64,000 bases of DNA from Chinchilla lanigera (GCF_000276665.1 NW_004955472.1:7542919-7606918); one strand, 5' to 3'; positions 22,110 to 34,300 are shown, numbered from the stretch's first letter. A program made the numbers and translations. The notes: generated from the letters alone by a model not told the origin.

Positions 22110-22925
22110 ATTTTGGCCAAAGAGTCCAGAGATTCATATCCTCATAATTCCAATTTAGTTACTTGTCTTTTTGAATAAATATTTGAGATTCTGCCTAAGG
22201 TGCAGGTCCAGGCAGGGTCTGAAAGGGAACCAGAAGTATGTCCCACTTGTGGATCTTGTTCACTCTAGAGTGATATATCCAAGACTACTTTGAGCTAGTC
22301 AGCAGGAAAGAAAGGGTGGGGTGGCACATCCCCCGGGTGGGCAAACCTGGAAAGAGCAAGCTGATACAAGGCAGTTATGTCGGATCTAATTGCTGCACAT
22401 ATTTGTAAATCTCAGCTTGATTTCCTAATTTAAAAGATGAGTCACCTAACAAAAACACGACAAAGTGTTTGCCATGCACAATTTTTAAAAGACTTAATTT
22501 AAAACCAGTTTTGGGATTTACCGTAATTCAGAGCCATACACTGGGCAAAGCCTTGTCCCTCTTTAAACGGGTCTGTTGACAAAGTTTCGCCAGAGTCCTT
22601 TCAGGTATGATTCATGTTTTCTGCTATTTCTTTGGAGTTCATTCTCTAGAATGTTGCAGTTTCCAGGTTATTTGTAAAGGTTTGCTCATCTTTTAGGTGA
22701 GTATAAACAAATGATGGCCCATGTTAATTTTAAATAAACTCCAGTACTCCAAATCTGGGAATAATTTCTCTGTGCAAATATTTAGTCATGTCAATTGTCT
22801 TCTTAGTTTTAACAGAATATACTTCTATCCAGCCAAAGTGCACACAAATATTAAAAAATTAAGTTAACCGATCTACTTGCCAGTCATCAATAGACATGTA
22901 CCTTTACACTCTACCCCTTTTTTAA
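22110..22925. other. Spacer DNA, no feature recognised
   Basis: AT-rich, no clear repeat or exon. Confidence 0.4.
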
Positions 22926-22931
22926 AATTTT

Positions 22932-23033
22932 ATTTTTTTTTTTTTTGGTTTTTCTCCGGTACCGGGAACCGAACTCACGACCTTGCGCTTGCCAGGCAGG
23001 CGCTTTTGCCACTGAGCTAAATCCCCAGCCCCT
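22932..23033 (-). mobile_element. ID-type SINE, antisense, young
   Basis: Poly(T), CCGGTACCGGGAACCGAACTC...TGAGCTAAATCCCCAGCCCC, flanked by TAAAATTTTATT duplications (about 22921 and 23034). Near-identical to the copies at 12151 and 42774. Confidence 0.93.
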
Positions 23034-23039
23034 AAAATT

Positions 23040-23560
23040 TTATTTTAAAGTGGAAACAAAAGCAAAACCATACAGGATTTCAAAATAAGATGACAGGAAA
23101 TTAACAACAGTTATTAACTGCATATTGTTATCTTCAGAGCAGTTGCTCAGATTACCCGATACAGGCATGGAAAATTGATCAAACAATATAAGCACTAACT
23201 GTTCCTTTCAGTGAACTAATAGAAATTAGTAGTACAATTATCTTACCCATCTTGTGTCACATATATTTCTTCCCTTCCTTCTTTTCTCCTTTTCCCCATC
23301 CCAGTGTTCTTCCCTTTTGAGCAGTTTCTTTCCCTTTCACAGTATCTATTGTATCTTTTGGATCTTATTTACTCTCTCAGTTTCTTACACTAGGGAGACA
23401 ATACGATGTTTACACATGAGTCTGATTTATTTCACTTATGAGTATGGACTCTAGCTGCATCCATTTACCTATAAACTCCTCAAATTCACCTTCTTTATAG
23501 CTGAGTAGTACACCATTGTATAAAAATACCACATCTCTTTATCCATTCTGTTCAGTTGGG
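23040..23560 (-). mobile_element. L1 3' end, antisense
   Basis: TTCACTTATGAGTATGGACTCTAGCTGCATCCATTTACC and CTTTATAGCTGAGTAGTACACC are antisense L1 3' UTR landmarks. Similar copies lie at 27050 and 43350. Confidence 0.8.
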
Positions 23561-23561
23561 T

Positions 23562-25085
23562 TCATTTTAGCACATAAATGGCATCCACTTGTGCAATCCT
23601 TTGAGTAGTCTTTTGAAGATACAGACCTTTCAGGTAAGGCTGTAATAAACCTGTTAATACATCCTTGCCCAGATGTGACCATTTGTGTAGATGTTTGAAA
23701 ATTGGACACTCCAAGGATTCATGGTGTAAAATTGTCCTGTGGTTATTAGTTTCCATGGTGAATGTCTGTAGAGTAAAGACCCATTCTCGGGCATGTTCTT
23801 CATCCTTCACCATGTAACAAGGTTTAAACTTAGACAAGACCAAACAGGATGTCAAAGCCCTAATAAGCCCCTTCTCCCTAACAGCTTGTTTATCAGCTCC
23901 TTCAGCTTTCTGATTCCCTCCAGCCATGTGGAATCACCCCGTTGGTGTAAGGGATAGTACACAACCATTCCTTAGTGTAGTAAAGCAACTGTTTCAAGTA
24001 GAGCCAGAATTTCCATCAGACGTTTGATGTCTTGATTTCTTGAATAACCCTCTTTCTTTCCAAGTAGTTCTAGAGCACATACTCTCATAAATCCATAATT
24101 GGAAGCAGCATAGATGCATACTCACTTCCCTTGTGAAAGATGTAAAGCTCTAGTAAGTGCAGTTCAGCTTTTTGTACAGAACCGGGAGAGAATCAGCGTC
24201 TCTTACCTTATCCAGCACCATCACAGCACACCAGCTCCAAATCATCGTCCTTGTAAGAAGCTACACTCACATATGAGTTTCCAATCGTAAGCTGTCATGG
24301 TTGACCTGATGAACCCAGTCTGCTTGAACAGGCTGAGAATGTTTAAGCAGTTATAGTCCAAGTCAGAGTCAGTTTCAGTTATTGAGACCCAATAGCTGGA
24401 TTTCTGCCTGTCGCGCTTTTCAAGATAACATTTGGATTGTCCAGTAAAATAGCTGGATTCTTGCCCATTGCTTTTCTGTCCACCAATGGCTTCATTTTGT
24501 TGTAATAAAGTCAATACCTGATGAAGCAGGTGAACTTTTTCACCCCTTGCAGAATGTCACCCGTGACTGTGACTGCTCAGAGAGGGGATGGCGATCCTCT
24601 GCATTCCAGCTGTTTGAAGAAACAATCTATCAGTTGAGATCATTCTCTGAACATTTGAATGACTGTCCCAAACCTCTGCTCTGTTCCTCAAGGCTTACAA
24701 ACAACTTGCAAGATTTTCAAGGGATGGGAAACCACAAGGTTGGCACGGATGTTAGTTTTCAGTGTCAAATACTTGTTGGTACTCAGCAGTCCTATGCAAG
24801 GGCTCTGGGCCCAGCCCTTTTGAGTCTCCATAAAGAGGTTTAACCCTTAAATCCAAAGGTAGAAACCCAAGTGCAGCAGAATCCTGCCATGTGCACAAGG
24901 TTATAAGAAGCTCTCAAATCTTGAACCAGTCCACATCTGTTAGTGTAAGTTTCCTTTACTGGCAGAACTGGAATATTGTTGGGTATCTACAAAGCTAAGT
25001 TGATATTTATGAAATTTCTGCAATAACAGCTCACGTTTTTCTAAGCATCTTAGAGAGGGTACTGCTCCTTCTGAGGCATCATAGC
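23562..25085 (-). mobile_element. ERV1 (gamma-type) pol remnant, minus strand
   Basis: Reading the minus strand, an RT-like stretch near 24940-24985 (NNIPVLPVKET and then LVQDLR) is followed, after much decay, by a 121-residue open frame at 23927-23562. That frame looks like the end of RNase H (GADKQAV) and the start of an integrase zinc-binding region (HLGKDVLTGLLQPYL). Frameshifts and stops are numerous; it is non-functional. The class assignment is from recalled motifs. Confidence 0.6.
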
Positions 25086-25129
25086 CCCTTCAGTTAATCC
25101 AGCATTTATCAGCTGTGCATATTGCTGCC

Positions 25130-25551
25130 ATCTGGCTAGTGGATTCTTCTCTCAACCCAGAAAGAATTACAAGGCAGAAAGTCAAGAGAAAAATATTTAT
25201 TGCAGAGAAAAATTGGAAAGCTCCCAATACCGAGAGGGGACCCATCCTTGCCACAGGATGTCTTTATTTAGGGTATTTTATACACAAAAATGACTACTTC
25301 TCTGACTGGTCTGGGCCAAGTAGGGGCCAGCCTATGGGGTTACAAGCAGGAAAGTCTGACCAGAAGTGGGCCAATGGGACCTCAGGGGTAAGCAGAGTTT
25401 TGCAAGCACCATTAATTATAACTGTTCTAAAATCATCACAAGCGGAACAAAGGCACTCTTCAGAGGGGTATAGTGGAGGCTTGGTGGTGCTGGTTATCTG
25501 TTACCTTGTTTTTATCGCAGTCCTGGACAGGAGGATCCCACTAACTTAACA
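25130..25551 (-). mobile_element. Probable ERV LTR next to the pol remnant
   Basis: Minus strand starts TGTTAAGTTAGTGGGATCC at 25551. The AATATTTATTGCAGAG stretch near 25190 marks an antisense polyadenylation region. It lies 5' of the pol remnant in the same orientation, consistent with a 5' LTR after loss of gag. Confidence 0.5.
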
Positions 25552-26510
25552 GGGCACCCTTGTTCATCAGGCCCCAGGGCCCCAGCCTTGTCCAGCAGGT
25601 CTCCATCTTGAGGCCTGGCTTTTTGTTCGCCCTCAGTCCCAGACTATGATGCTGTGGTGTGTTTCCCTTTACCTTAAAGTACTTAGGACCAGTGCCTGTG
25701 GATGGCTGTGATGGCCAGGAGAACAGGCAGCCCTTGCCTTAGAGCTGGGATCCAAGTTGTCCCAGAGTCCCCAAGGGTAAGTCTTCCCAGTGCCTCCCAC
25801 CCTGTAAAAGAGCCTTAAGTGTCAGCCCTTACTCCTCCTTTCTTCCTCCACCCTGTCAAGAGTGTTGGTGGGGGTGGGTCCTTTCAGGTTGTTATTTGCG
25901 GGCATTGGGGGTGATCACACGGTTTCTGAGACACCGGTTGGTGGAGCGCTGTTCCAGAGATGTTGGAGAGGGTGGTGAGTGTGGGCTGCACAGTGAACAT
26001 CCCTCCCACCCTCCCCTGAACCTCCTCCCCAGAGTGCCCTCCCTCCCCTCCTACTTTGGAAGGAGCTGGCCCCGATGCCCACTGAGAAAGAACTCCAGGC
26101 ATCTGTTGCAATCCCTGCAGGTGTTACCTTGGCCAATGAGATCCCAGGCCAGGCCAAGGGCTCCAGCCAGAGAGCAGCAGAAGAATATGGTGCTCATGTG
26201 GTCTCCTTGTAAAGCCCAGGTAAGGGCTGCTCCTGGGGGTGAGGCATCCTATGAAGCTCCATGAACAGCACTCATGGGTTTGCTGTGTGCAAGATGCCTG
26301 TGCATGGTCTTATGTGGTTGGATCCTTCCAGGGATCTCCTGCCCCATTGGAGTTACTCCAGCCAATGGGGCTGGAGTTACGTAAGGAGTCTTCTGTGCTC
26401 TTATGAAAGGTAGAGTGGGGTCCTCCTACTGAAGAGGTAGCACAAGAGCCAGCAGCTAGAGCTGTTTTATTTCTACTGGGGACACAGTAATTACCTATCA
26501 AAATCAGCTT
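25552..26510. other. GC-rich spacer, unassigned
   Basis: Overlapping ORFs on both strands reflect base composition. No exon or known repeat could be assigned; part may belong to the adjacent LTR element. Confidence 0.35.
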
Positions 26511-26514
26511 TTCC

Positions 26515-26600
26515 TGCCTGGTGTGATGGCTTGTAATCTGAGCACTTAAGGAGGCTGAGGCAGGGCAATTGAGTGAAACCCTGTCTCAAAGGTAAAAAGG
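26515..26600 (+). mobile_element. B1-like SINE fragment
   Basis: CTGGTGTGATGGCTTGTAATCTGAGCAC...GGAGGCTGAGGCAGGGCAATTGAGTGAAACCCTGTCTC. A short ID-like piece (GGGGCTGGGATGTAGCTCCATGG) follows at 26627-26680. Confidence 0.75.
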
Positions 26601-27049
26601 AGGAGAGGGAGGGGAGGACAAAGGGCGGGGCTGGGATGTAGCTCCATGGTAGAGAACCCCTGTGTTCCATAGGGCAGGCCTGGAAAGTAATATGAGCTGT
26701 TCTCAACCACCTCTCACCTGAGGGCAGATTGTAAGCTTGCCTCCATGCCAGCTTCTGGTGAGCAGGAAAGATTAAACAGCCAGCATAATTGTGTGCTTTT
26801 TTTCTGATAGTGCCCCGTAGAGGTGTTTATTTTGTACTGTACACTCACTTATATTCATATTCTTATTTGGAGAGACGCTCATAGGAAGATTATGATAGAA
26901 TAATATCCTAGAATAAAAGTTTCAAGAGTACACATTTTTAAAAAGTTCAAAGCGCCATATATTTCCTGAAAACGTCTTTCAGCAGTCTTTCAAATTGTCA
27001 ACTATATATTCAGTACATGTAATATTTTAAGCCTAGAGAGTAATTTTAT

Positions 27050-27790
27050 TTGATTTGTTTTTATATTTTAAAGGTCAGAAAACAAAAAAAATGCAGAATT
27101 TCAAAACAAGATAGTAGAAAATTAGCAATGGTTATTATACTGCATATTGTTATCTTCAAAGTAGCTCCTCAGATTACAAGATATATATATGCAAAATTGA
27201 TCAAACAATGTAAGAACAAACTATTCTTTTCAATGAACTAATGAAATTAGTATAATTACCTTAGCTAATATATATATTTTTTTCCCTTCCTTCTTTTCTC
27301 CTTTCCTTCACCCCAGTTGCTCTTTCCTTTTGAGCAGTTTCTTTCCCTTTTGCAATATCTGTTGTATCATTTGGATCTTATTTATTGTGTCAGTTTCTTA
27401 CACTAGGGAGACAATACTATGTTTACACATGCGGGTCCGATTTATTTCACTTGTAAGTGTGGTCTTTAGTTGCATCCATTTACCTATGAAAACCTGAGCT
27501 TATCTTTCTTTATAGCTGAGTAATACTCCACTGCATAAAAATACATCTTTTTATCCATTCCTCAGTTGACGGGAATTTGTTTCCAAATCTAGCTATTACC
27601 AATTGTGCCGCCATAAACATGGGTGCACATATATCGCTGCTGTATGATGTTTTTAATTCTTCTGGGAAAATACCTAGAAATGGAATAGCTGGGTGGCATG
27701 GGACCTCTAGTCCTAGTTTTCTGAGCAATCTCCACACCGATTCCACAGTGGTTGTACAGTCCACACTCCACCACCAGTGGGGTTTGACGG
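27050..27790 (-). mobile_element. L1 3' end, antisense
   Basis: Antisense 3' UTR and ORF2 end: TAGTTGCATCCATTTACC, CTTTATAGCTGAGTAATACTCC, CCGCCATAAACATGGGTGC, TCCACACCGATTCCACAGTGG, CCACCAGTGG. Confidence 0.85.
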
Positions 27791-27974
27791 TGCTTTCCAC
27801 ATCACGGCGGCCAGTAAACCAAAGCACATTTCTGGCAGGTTGTCCAGAAGTCCCTGACTTGCCAGCTTTACTGAGAAATTAAATCCACATTTGACTCCTG
27901 GGATAATTCTCATTGTCGTACCTGCTCCTCTCCTCCCTCCTTCAGAGGGTTACCTTCCCACCACATTGTTTTGG

Positions 27975-28325
27975 ATTCTTTTGTTAATTTTTACTTTTCA
28001 AATTTTATTAGTATGTGGTGGTGATACATAATAAATACATTCATCGTGGGAAACTGCTACGCATCCATACCACGTCTTGCACCTTTGTCCTCCCCTGCAC
28101 CCCACATCTCCCTGTTGCCAGATCCCCTTCCCGTCTCCACGATTTCTAGACCCCTATTTCCAATCATCTATCTTTATTTCCTCTTCAAGTTACATATGCA
28201 TTAGGTTTCTCATATAAGAGAAATCACACAATATTCAACCTTCTGTGTCTGATTTATTTCACTTAGCATATGCTCTCAAAGGTGTGTACATTTTCCTACA
28301 GATGAGTTCAGCTACCTTTCCAATA
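27975..28325 (-). mobile_element. L1 3' end fragment, antisense
   Basis: TTTTATTAGTATGTGGTGG...CCAATCATCTATCTTTATTTCC...CATATAAGAGAAATCACAC...GATTTATTTCACTTAGC is a second antisense L1 3' end. Confidence 0.7.
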
Positions 28326-28552
28326 GAGAAAGAATGCTAAATTGAAACCCAGAGAAACCCAGAGAAAGCTTGCTGTGTAACAAGGAGCATGCGTGTGTGT
28401 TCAAAACATGTAGGTTCTCGCAAATAAACTTAGAGTTCTAAGATGCATAATTGGACCTCATGCCACATCTAAAGTCTGTTGTTTGGGAGATGGGAACAGT
28501 TTTTAAATTGCCCCATAGATGATATAAGAAGTTGTGTCTTGGAAGACACAAC

Positions 28553-28779
28553 TTGTGGTCTTTGCTGTCTTCTACTGCCATGAACTGTTGCCCTCTGCCA
28601 TGTGCCACTCTGCCTTGGAGCCAGCCAAGTATGGACTGAAACCTCCACAAACTGAGCTAAATAAATCTTTCCTTCCTTCATTTTGAGTGTCAGGTATTTT
28701 GTCTCAGCAAGGAGAAAAAAGTAACCAAGACAGTGTGTTTTCACTTGGGGTAGGCTGGCTTTAGGAAGATCTTGTCTCA
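28553..28779 (+). repeat. Left arm of a 227-bp inverted duplication (MaLR LTR 3' end plus flank)
   Basis: Reverse-complement match, with about three differences by eye, to 30242-30468. It includes the 3' part of a MaLR LTR and 47 bp of the host flank beyond it, so it arose by DNA duplication, not by transposition. The arms are separated by about 1.46 kb. Confidence 0.88.
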
Positions 28780-28780
28780 A

Positions 28781-28838
28781 GAGTAAAGAGGATCTGATTC
28801 TCCAACTAAGAGTAAAGAGGATCTGATTCTCCAACTAA
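28781..28838 (+). repeat. 29-bp exact tandem duplication
   Basis: GAGTAAAGAGG...CCAACTAA occurs at 28781-28809 and again at 28810-28838, directly at the inner edge of the inverted arm. Confidence 0.95.
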
Positions 28839-30241
28839 GCACTCAGAAGGAGCTGCTTGGGTGCTGTGGACAGCTGCTGTATTGAGCCTTTTGTCTTGTC
28901 ATGATCTTGGGTTTTCTCAGGAGTGCAGAACCCAAAGTTCTGGAGTTTTGTTGGCTCATTGATTCTCAAAGTTTTATAGTATTTGGGAGCAGCATTTATT
29001 TTGTGTCTAAGGTATTGTTTAGACATCAAGGTCCTTAGAATATTTAGACTCACTAAATGAATGACAGATCAATGCTTTCAGTAAATTTTTCTTGTGAATA
29101 GAAGAGATGTACAAGCCTATGACACTTTAAGTACCTCTGTGTAAGTTGACAGCCAGCTATGTGAACTATTTCAGATTGTCACTGTTTGGTAATAAAGAGG
29201 TGAATAGTTTATATCCAAACTGTGTTTTATTCAGCACAGTTTAACAGTTATCTGTAAACCAGACTGGACTGCTGATGTATAAGAAAGAGGTGGGATCAAA
29301 ACATCAGGTAAATTTTTAAATTTCTTTAGGGTTTAAATTTTTTATAAAATGTATTACAGTAAAAGAAATTGCCATTAATCCCCCTCAGGTTACTACCCTT
29401 TGCTTTGAACACAAATCCCATCATTTTTGCAATTCTCTAAAGCGGTTCTGGTAGGTGTCTTTTGTAAGTGACTCTAGTTGCTCTGTTATGACTACCTCAG
29501 TGTCCTGAGTCGATTCAAAGCATTTACCTTTCATGGTCTTTTTGCCTTTGGGGAAGAGCCAGGGGTCACACAGCTCCAGATCCAGTGAACAAGGCAGCTG
29601 AGGATACACCGTAATGTGTTCACAGACCTGCTTTTCTGTTAGGTGCCACTAGGTGGAAGTATCCGCTGTATTTCTAATCAACCTTGTAACACTTGTATAA
29701 AAGTGGAAGCAGTTCAGAACTGCTTCCGAAGTGCAAGAACAATGGGATGAATGTATCTGAAGCAAAGAGGCTTATTTTAAAGGGGACTAATGACAATGTG
29801 TTTTTTTACTTTAATGATATTTTTAAATTTAAATATTTATTGTATATTTCGATCACTACACAGTCATTATAATCAGGCTTGGAGGTACTTTCATCAGTCA
29901 TGGGAATGAGCTGAACATTTGAAAGATATAAACAGTTATCATTAATCACTTCTCATTTATCTTCTAAGAAATGATCACTTAATAAACACCTCCTTTGTTT
30001 AAAATTGTTGACAAGAGTTGCTATCTGGGAAATGTAGTATGCCCAGGATTTACCAGAATAAAATTTATTTTCCATTGACAGCACTAGGTATGACTATGGA
30101 AGAATGAGAAAGAATCAACAAAAACAGAAAACCTGAGTCAGTAAAACAGGTTGAAGGAGGAGAAGAAAGAGCTTCTCCAGATTTATAGTAACACTTGAAG
30201 AAGATATCAAAGCCCTCTGGCCTCCCTTAGCCACACAAATG
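28839..30241. other. Spacer between the inverted arms
   Basis: Mostly unassigned AT-rich DNA. No exon. Short ORFs only. Confidence 0.4.
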
Positions 30242-30468
30242 TGAGACAAGATCTTCCTAAAGCCAGCCTACCCCAAGTGAAAACACACTGTCTTGGTTAC
30301 TTTTTTCTCCTTGCTGAGACAAAATACCTGACACTCAAAATGAAGGAAGGAAAGGTTTATTTAGCTCAGTTTGTGGAGGTTTCAGTCCATACTTGGCTGG
30401 CTCCAAGGCAGAGTGGCACATGGCAGAGGGCAACAGTTCATGGTGGTAGAAGACAGCAAAGACCACAA
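30242..30468 (-). repeat. Right arm of the 227-bp inverted duplication
   Basis: Overlaps the 3' LTR of the MaLR provirus (from 30289) and its 47-bp outer flank. Pairs with 28553-28779. Confidence 0.88.
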
Positions 30469-32507
30469 CAGCAAAAGGAGAGGAGCACTGGCAAGCAGCC
30501 TCCTTCTCTCCCTTACACTGTATGCAAGCTACCTGCCCTAGAGTGAGTGTAGCACTCACATCCATAATTCCAACATTGGACCATGAATCAGTCATAAACC
30601 AAGAAGCCCACCCCATGACTGCATGAGGCTTTGGGGGGACATCCAGACACAAACCATAACATTCCACCCCTGAGCCCCCAAAGATTCATGTACATCCTTT
30701 TATACAGAAGACATTTTAGTCCATCTCTAAGGTTGCCAAAGGCCTAACAGTTCAGTATTGCTGAAGAGTCCCAGTCCCAATTCTCCTCCGAGATGTAAGG
30801 CAAATTCTTAGCTATGAGCCCCTGTACAAATGAAAAGTTAAACACTTCCAACATTCAGTGGTACAAAATAAACATTACCATTCTAAAAGGTACAAATGGG
30901 GATACAGAGCATTGGGGCCAAAGCAAGTCCAAAATCCAGCAGGGCTAACATTATGTCTTGTAGTTCCATGTCCAGCATCTGAAGCTATCTGGTAAATTGT
31001 GAGCTCCAAAGAGCTTGCGTGACTCCACCCTTATGGCACTTCCAGTGGTTACAGCTCCCATGGCTTGTGTCTTGGGCCCACTTTGTTCCCTCCTTGCAGC
31101 TTTCCTTAGACAACCCACATTCATGGCTTTTCCAAACTTCTGGGGTCTCCACTGCACCTTTCGCTTCACACTAATAGCTTCACACACTACCCTCTCGGGC
31201 ACACTGCCTAGTATGCCCGGCCTTTTGAAATTGAGGTGGAAGCCCTTTTAACTTCAAAACTCTTGCATTCTGTATGCACCTAAAACCAGCTCCATGTGGA
31301 TGATGCCAAGGTCTGCTGCCACCTGGAGCAGTAGCCAAGCTTTTCTCTCTCTTGGCCATAGGGGGTCGAGTGCTTGGATCCCTGGGCACTCTGAATCGAA
31401 TTCTGAGGAACAAATTCTCTCTGCCACCGCCATTCTGGAACCTGGTGCTCTGCGGTTTTCTCCTCAAGGCAAGATCTTTCACCTTTGTGGTTTTCAGGCT
31501 GCAAAAGGTGGAGACTTGCTGCTTATGATGCCCTCAGGCCATCTTTTCCATTCTTTTGTTCCTTCTCAGCAATGGAGATCTTCTCAGCTCTATCTTTGCA
31601 ATCCACAGCTCTACTGGAGCTTCCTTTCTGACCAAACTCATAACATTTTAAATCATCCTCCTGGGTTCTTTGCTCTTGATTCGCAATATAAATCTAGCTA
31701 AAAGCCCCCTACAATAGCCATGCCACTGCCCCAGCATTTGACTGCCTTGAAATTTCTTCTGCCAGATTAATCAGTCCACCACCATCCTTAATCTCAGTAT
31801 CAGACAAAGTCTCTGGACACCAGAAAAACGCAGATAAACTTTCTGCCAAGCCATAACACACATTATCTGGAGTCCGACAACCAATACAGTCCTTCTTCCC
31901 AGCAGAAACCTCCCAAACCTGCTCTTGACTGGCAGGATTTCTATCAGCCTTCTGATCTTCTAAGCTCTGACCAGAATCTTCCATACAGAACAGCCAAAGG
32001 CATTCCAGCTCTACTCTTTCAGGAGACATCTCTGAACTTTTTCAAACCATTCCCAAAAGAAATTTCCAAAGGCTCTTGAACCACATGGTCAGGTACAGTC
32101 ACAGTAAAGACCTCACTCCTGGTACCAAATTCTGTCTTAGTTACTTTTCTCTCCTTGCTGAGACAAAATACCTGATGCCCAAAATTAAGTAAGGTAAGGT
32201 TTCTTTACCTTACAGTTTGTGGAGGTTTCAGTCCATACTAGGTTGGCTCCAAGGCAGAGTGGTGTGTGGCAGAGGGCAATAGTTCATTGCAGCAGAAGAC
32301 AGCAAAGACCACAACAGCAAAAGGAGAGGAGCAGCGGCAAGCAGCCTCTTTCCCTCCCTTACATTGTATGCAAACTACCTGCCCTAGGGCAGGTGTAGCA
32401 CTCACATCCATAATTCCAATATTGGACCATGAATCAATCATAAATCTAGAAGCCCACCCCATGACTGCATGAGGCTTTGAGGGGACATTCAGACACAAAC
32501 CATAACA
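30289..32507 (-). mobile_element. Complete MaLR (ERVL-MaLR) provirus, minus strand
   Basis: 5' LTR 32507-32132 and 3' LTR 30661-30289 (minus-strand order) each begin TGTTATGGTTTGTGTCTG and end ...AAGACA. Right after the 5' LTR lies TGGTACCAGGAGTGAGG (32126-32110), the tRNA-Leu-type primer-binding site usual for MaLRs. The flanks are CACAC on both sides (30284-30288, 32508-32512), the 5-bp size expected, though the right one lies in a CA repeat. The 1.5-kb interior has short open stretches but no retroviral gene, as is normal for this non-autonomous group. Confidence 0.85.
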
Positions 32508-32699
32508 CACACACACATGTACACACACACACCTCTGAAGTTTATAATGAAGAGATTACTAAACAGATTAGTGGAGTTTTTTCCTTTATCTTTCTTCTCC
32601 TTAACCTGAATTTTCCTTATGTATATATTCTATGTTCTCCAGAATGTACATAATCTTTGTGCATATAATGTTACTGGCTATGTTAGACCATATGCTTGG

Positions 32700-34300
32700 T
32701 TTGGTTTGCTCACTGCTGCCCAAGTCAAAGGAGGCTGTTTATTCAAAGCCAACTTGAGAAGTTAAGGGAGCATCATTTATCCCAAATCACCAGTTCGCCC
32801 ATCCAATTGTGCAAGGGTCTTTTATAGTTTTTTTTTTAATTTTTTTTTTATTTTAAAGAGTAAAAGAAGGATAACATAATAATGGGGGGGCTTACCAAAT
32901 TACAGACAAAATGGTAGGAAATTATCAATGGTTATTGTTTTACATATTGTTATCCACAAGATAGTTTCTCAGGAAAACAAATAGACAAATGATAGTGAGT
33001 TACAGACAAAAGAGGTGGAGATTATAAATAGTTGTTGTACTATACTTAGGTATCTTCAAAGTGGCTTCTAAAGAATATAAATAAAACTATACATGAGTGA
33101 CCTACTGAATAATCATTCAATAATTCTCAATGGTTGTTGTAGGAAACACATAATAATAAACATGGATCCATTTATGAAATAGGATAGGAACAATACAAAC
33201 ATTACAGAGTTATGGATAGATTAGTAGGAGAATATCAATGACTGCTGTAATACATGGTGGTATCTTTGAAGTGGTTTCTCAGGAAGACAGAGATACACAA
33301 GAAGGATCGAACAAGTGGTTACAGCCTAAGTGTTGTCAAAAATCAAGTGAGCCATCTGGGGCGAAAGCCATTTTTTGTAGCGTTTTCTCTCCAGCCTCCC
33401 ATCGCATTGGGACCCCACAACCAGTTAGTGTCCTTCCCCAACTGTCAGCACAGGCAGAAGGAATCCTGCTGCATACTTCTCTGGAGCTCCATCACAGCCT
33501 GTACTGTCAGGGGAAGAATGGCTTCCAGGGAGTCTCTACAGGTATTGTGCAAGGTCCTCCTGGTTTACAGCTTCTGAGCGGCTCTCATGACCCCAGTCCA
33601 CTAGACCTCTGACTCCGTGGGCTTAGTCTGCATTCTCATGTTCTCTGAGTCCTTGTTCAGCAGCTGCTCCTCCGCTGGCTCTGGACCTTTCTGGTTCTCA
33701 ATGGCAGGAGCAAGAGTGGCCCATTGTATGGCATGTATTCCCAGGGGTTGTTCCATGTTTGAATGATACACACACATGCGTGGGTGGGCATCTGCAGCCG
33801 GTGCATGGTGGGCCAATTGTGTCATTGTTTCTCTGTGTCATGATAGTTCTCAATTGAGTGGCAGCAGCCAGCCTAAGGGCTGGCACGCAACAGCGCTTGC
33901 CGCAGCATGGCTCCCCGTGCGCCAGGGGCCCTCCCTCAGGGGCCCTACAAGGCAGGAAGCTAGCCAGCCTGAAGATCGGCACTCCCCGCCCATGGCTCCT
34001 TGTGCGCCCGGAGGCCCTCCCTCTCGGGGCCTATGAGACAGGGAGTGAGCCACCAGTCCGAAGACCAGCACTCCCCGAAGGGTCTTTTATAGTAAGGGGC
34101 AGAGTGGAGAGGGATACACCAGGAGACAGCAGAAGTCTGGAGGCTTGCTGTGTCACTCCCAGCCATCCTCAGCTCCACAGCTACTGTCCCTGGAACAGGA
34201 AGTGGGCCCCCATCTGTATATTCTGTCACTTCATCTGGGCTGAGGAGGGGAGAGGGTGTTGGTTATATGCTCAGGAATAGGTTTAGAGAAGTTGCTAAAG
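32700..34300 (-). mobile_element. LTR-like host element split by a retroposon
   Basis: 32700-32827 and 34093-34300 appear to be one antisense LTR-like sequence (TTTATTCAAAGCC...CAAGGGTCTTTTATAG|TAAGGGGCAGAGTGGAG). The inserted unit at 32828-34077 interrupts it. Confidence 0.5.
32828..34077 (-). mobile_element. 1.25-kb retroposon with GC-rich 5' monomers, poly(A) end and 15-bp TSD
   Basis: AAGGGTCTTTTATAG is duplicated exactly at 32813-32827 and 34078-34092. The minus strand starts with two 85-86-bp GC-rich monomers (34077-33992 and 33991-33907), runs through about 500 bp of unique GC-balanced DNA and about 500 bp of AT-rich DNA, and ends in a tract of A (poly-T at 32828-32857 on +). This is the hallmark of L1-driven insertion. 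No reverse transcriptase is present, so it is non-autonomous or an internally deleted L1. Confidence 0.75.

Noticed and set aside
25115..25549. 144-codon open frame
   Set aside because: Translation of LTR DNA on the non-coding strand.
31294..31701. 135-codon open frame on the plus strand
   Set aside because: Lies antisense to the MaLR interior; an equivalent position in the MaLR at 38362 is not conserved as protein.
33238..34280. Dense overlapping ORFs up to 140 codons on both strands
   Set aside because: They come from the GC-rich retroposon at 32828-34077; no domain, no splice context, and all six frames are similarly open.
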